A DNA stretch of 16,799 nt from Porphyromonas sp. (GTDB lineage Bacteria; Bacteroidota; Bacteroidia; Bacteroidales; Porphyromonadaceae), in assembly GCA_029983495.1 (NCBI GenBank), contig JASBZJ010000014.1, forward strand, positions 1 through 16,799, given 5' to 3'. This document shows, one piece after another, positions 14,599-16,799 of this stretch. The notes under the pieces are model-generated. The model worked only from the letters and a program-made list of their open reading frames with translations, was not told the DNA's origin and searched no databases. Both the position numbers and the translations under genes were made by a program. Numbering within the stretch: the stretch's first letter is position 1; each line of letters opens with the position of its first letter.

Positions 14599-15321
14599 AT
14601 GATACGGAATCTATTTTTCGATCTCGACGATACACTTTGGGATACCTATAGTAATAACAAACGTTGCCTCGAAATACTTTTTACGCAGCAACAATGGAGC
14701 AATTATGTGGGTACATTCAACGAGTTTTTTGCGTTTTATTACCCGAACAATGAATCGCTTTGGCACGAGTATAGAAACGACCGTATAACAAAGCAATACC
14801 TTTCGTTACATCGGTTTTCTATTCCCTTCGATAAATTCGGAATTCCTTACACAGAGGATTCGATTAACACCCTTAATGAACACTTTTTATTGTTGGCTAG
14901 CCAGCAAACGAAGTTGATTGAGGGTGCTTTGCCCCTGTTAGAAAATTTACAAGAGCAAGGCTATAACCTATATATTATAACCAATGGCTTTAAGGAGATA
15001 CAACGGAATAAACTTATTAACAGCGGGCTTATGCCTTACTTTAAGGCACTATGTATAAGCGAGGAGCTTGGGGCGCATAAGCCAAATATAGGTTTTTTTC
15101 ATTATGCACTAACACGCACAAATAGCAAGCGGAGTGAAACGGTTGTTATAGGCGATAGTTTGGATGCCGATATTCAAGGTGCCGATAGGGCACGGCTTCG
15201 TTCGATTTGGTTCAACCCTCGTGGCCACGATTTAACTTTGCAGCTATCGAACGGTAAGCCCATTGAAATAAAAAAGCTTGAGGAGGTTCCCCAAGCCCTT
15301 GAGCAAATTAATATGGAATAG
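14599..15321 (+). CDS. HAD-family nucleotidase, YjjG-like
   Basis: This 240-residue protein is a haloacid-dehalogenase phosphatase of subfamily I. It most resembles the YjjG pyrimidine 5'-nucleotidase group, which hydrolyses (d)UMP, dTMP and non-canonical nucleotides. Motif I is FDLDDTLWDT with nucleophile Asp8 and acid Asp10. An alpha-helical cap follows (about 15-100). Motif II is ITNG (Thr128), motif III is Lys161 in AHKPN, and motif IV is GDSLDADIQGA (185-195). The start is MIRNLFFDLDD at 14599. An upstream in-frame codon at 14497 lies inside rnpB and would add 34 residues before the first strand. The gene begins 18 bp after the rnpB 3' end, with a palindrome AGAAGCTTCT in between, so it may depend on read-through from rnpB. 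Exact substrate is inferred from family only. Confidence 0.9.
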   Translation: MIRNLFFDLDDTLWDTYSNNKRCLEILFTQQQWSNYVGTFNEFFAFYYPNNESLWHEYRNDRITKQYLSLHRFSIPFDKFGIPYTEDSINTLNEHFLLLASQQTKLIEGALPLLENLQEQGYNLYIITNGFKEIQRNKLINSGLMPYFKALCISEELGAHKPNIGFFHYALTRTNSKRSETVVIGDSLDADIQGADRARLRSIWFNPRGHDLTLQLSNGKPIEIKKLEEVPQALEQINME

Positions 15322-15350
15322 AATTTCCGTTAGGAATTACGGCTTTTCAT
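15322..15350. terminator. Possible terminator between convergent genes
   Basis: AATT-t-CC (15322-15328) pairs with GGAATT (15333-15338) around GTTA. An alternative stem CCGT/ACGG (15327-15330 with 15339-15342) is followed by CTTTTC. It sits just after the HAD stop codon and before the convergent MATE stop. The stem is short and the T run weak. Confidence 0.35.
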
Positions 15351-15382
15351 AATCTTTCCCTCAGCAAGCTTTCAGTAATAAT

Positions 15383-16708
15383 CTATATTTTCCGTTTTAG
15401 GTAGGGGAGGAAAAGAAGTGCTACAACCCCTTTAATAAATGCCGAGGCCGAAATAACAATCCAAATACCCGTCAGCCCCCATCCTAAGGATAGAAGCCAA
15501 AGAGCAAATGGAATACGCAGTAAATTACCAACAATGCTTATGGCACTTGGAATAAAACTTCTAGCAGTTCCATAAAATAAGCCTTGTGTTGTAATTTCGG
15601 CCATCATAAATATTTGGGTTAAACCACTAATCCTAAAATACCTTCCCCCTTCGGTGTATGCAAGGGGGTCGTTTGTGATAAGCGAAAATAAGGCTTCGCC
15701 ACAGAAAATATAAAATATGGTGGCTATAAGCCCTAGCACTACCGAAATCCCCAATATAAATCTATACCCCGCCCAAATTCGGTTTCGTTTGCCAGCTGCG
15801 TAGTTTTGTGCAACAAATGTTGTAAGAGCGGTTCGTAAACCATCGCTCGTGTTCCACGATATAGCTTCTAGTTGCCCACCTGTTGTTATAACCACAACCC
15901 CAATATGCGAGCCAGCACGTGCGGCTATTGTGCTCATTATGTACGAAATAATCGAAAATAGGGCACTAAGCAACGTTATGGGCAAACCAAACCGAAGTAT
16001 TTTAATTGTTTCGGTTCGTTGCAATTTGCCCAGTAGTGTAAAGCCTCCCCCTAGTAGTTTTTTCCCATAACGCAGTTCCCTAAGGAAAATAAGTAAAACA
16101 ATGGTTTGTGATATTACTGTTGCTATTGCAGCTCCGTTTGTTCCTAGTTTTGCCACATAAATAAACAGAGGATCGAGTACCATGTTTGCCACAAGTCCAA
16201 TGGCGTTAATCCGAAAAGGGGTATTGCTGTAACCCGACGCATTGTAACTACCCGTAAGTGCAAAGTTTATAAAGGTGGGTAAAAACCCAATCATTACTAG
16301 GTGCAGATAATTCTTCGATAGCGAAAATATGTAGTTTTCAAGTTTGTACAGCGATAGTATAGGTCCTCCGAATAAGGCAAACAAAATAATTAGTGCAAGG
16401 GCAAATAGCACGGCTAAAGTGGTGTTGTGCTTAACGTATCGTTTTGCTAGTTCGGTATTGCCTGCTCCGAGTGCTTGTGCAACAAAGGTTTCGGCACCTA
16501 CTTTAGTAAGTATACCAAAGGTTGAGGCCAACCAGCAAAGTATGCCAGCCGTGCTAATTGCTGCAAGTTGCTTACTACCTAAATGCCCAACCCATGCCAT
16601 ATCGGTAAAGGTGTAGGCTATTTGAATAAAGCTCGTGCCTATAATAGGGGCAGCGAGCTTTACAAGTTGTTGTTTAAACGGGCCTTGGGTTAAATCAATA
16701 GCATTCAC
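15383..16708 (-). CDS. MATE-family multidrug/cation efflux transporter
   Basis: MATE transporters are inner-membrane antiporters that export drugs or other organic compounds in exchange for Na+ or H+. The 441 residues have the usual length and show twelve hydrophobic segments in two halves. The N-terminus DLTQGPFKQQLVKLAAPIIG followed by AYTFTDMAWVGHLG is the family signature, and the equivalent repeat is seen in the second half (GGQLEAISWNTSDGLRTALTTFVAQNYAAG). The start is GTG at 16708, since the next in-frame methionine would delete the first conserved block. The GTG overlaps the TGA of the upstream gene (GTGA), indicating translational coupling in one operon. It converges with the HAD gene, 61 bp apart. 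The substrate cannot be predicted. It might be NorM-, DinF- or lipid-flippase-like in role. Confidence 0.93.
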   Translation of the reverse strand: MNAIDLTQGPFKQQLVKLAAPIIGTSFIQIAYTFTDMAWVGHLGSKQLAAISTAGILCWLASTFGILTKVGAETFVAQALGAGNTELAKRYVKHNTTLAVLFALALIILFALFGGPILSLYKLENYIFSLSKNYLHLVMIGFLPTFINFALTGSYNASGYSNTPFRINAIGLVANMVLDPLFIYVAKLGTNGAAIATVISQTIVLLIFLRELRYGKKLLGGGFTLLGKLQRTETIKILRFGLPITLLSALFSIISYIMSTIAARAGSHIGVVVITTGGQLEAISWNTSDGLRTALTTFVAQNYAAGKRNRIWAGYRFILGISVVLGLIATIFYIFCGEALFSLITNDPLAYTEGGRYFRISGLTQIFMMAEITTQGLFYGTARSFIPSAISIVGNLLRIPFALWLLSLGWGLTGIWIVISASAFIKGVVALLFLPYLKRKI

Positions 16709-16799
16709 TTGTGCGATTGCTTGCTTTCGGTGTTCTTAATTTTCTGGCTCACTTCTTCGAGCGTTTTCTTAATCTTTTCGCTTTTTACAGGTGGAATAG
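16705..16799 (-). CDS. C-terminal fragment of an unidentified protein upstream of MATE
   Basis: The - strand frame entering at the right edge encodes about 30 codons ending at TGA (16707-16705). The visible residues are highly charged and lysine rich (KSEKIKKTLEEVSQKI, then KNTESKQSHK) and would form a helix. It is called because it is open to the edge, has normal codon use, and its stop overlaps the MATE GTG start by four bases. The protein family cannot be identified from this fragment. Confidence 0.55.
   Translation of the reverse strand, partial: IPPVKSEKIKKTLEEVSQKIKNTESKQSHK

Noticed and set aside
1..16799. CRISPR arrays, tRNA genes, prophage or defence genes
   Set aside because: I saw no regularly spaced direct repeats, no tRNA T-arm signatures in the gaps and no recognisable phage, toxin-antitoxin, nuclease or transposase proteins.

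Overview
The window looks like chromosomal core DNA of a Bacteroidales bacterium, probably close to the Porphyromonadaceae. Three things point there. The glutamate dehydrogenase, topoisomerase IV subunit B and RecQ have the form I know from Bacteroidota. Start codons mostly lack a Shine-Dalgarno sequence. Several genes are preceded by the Bacteroidota -7 promoter box TAnnTTTG. The family-level placement is from memory of GdhA proteins and was not tested by a search.

Layout on the + strand: the 3' part of typA (2-1348), gdhA (1486-2823), an HD-domain hydrolase (3226-3813), then a GNAT-like gene, parE and coaD (4136-7732). A structured 465-bp gap follows, then recJ-recQ (8198-12100) and comB (12172-12903). 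A small membrane protein is convergent on the - strand (13101-13508). Next come a repeat-bearing gap of about 650 bp, the RNase P RNA gene rnpB (14167-14580) and a HAD phosphatase (14599-15321). On the - strand at the right end are a MATE transporter (15383-16708) and the last codons of the gene upstream of it.

Most of the content is housekeeping: translation stress (TypA), glutamate metabolism (GdhA), decatenation (ParE), coenzyme A synthesis (CoaD), DNA repair (RecJ, RecQ), tRNA processing (RNase P RNA), nucleotide housekeeping (HAD) and efflux (MATE). Likely co-transcribed groups are the GNAT-like gene with parE and perhaps coaD, recJ with recQ, and MATE with its upstream neighbour (4-bp GTGA overlap). 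There is no prophage, transposase, CRISPR array or recognisable defence system.

The least explained DNA is intergenic. The best candidate for something undescribed is the coaD-recJ gap. It holds promoter-like boxes, an 11-bp perfect inverted repeat, nested complementary arms and a strong intrinsic terminator 140 bp before recJ, which together suggest a small RNA of about 150 nt or a leader attenuator. A second feature is a REP-like hairpin family with the tail TGTAGGGG. It has three copies between comB and rnpB, two of them forming a 118-bp element with inverted ends.
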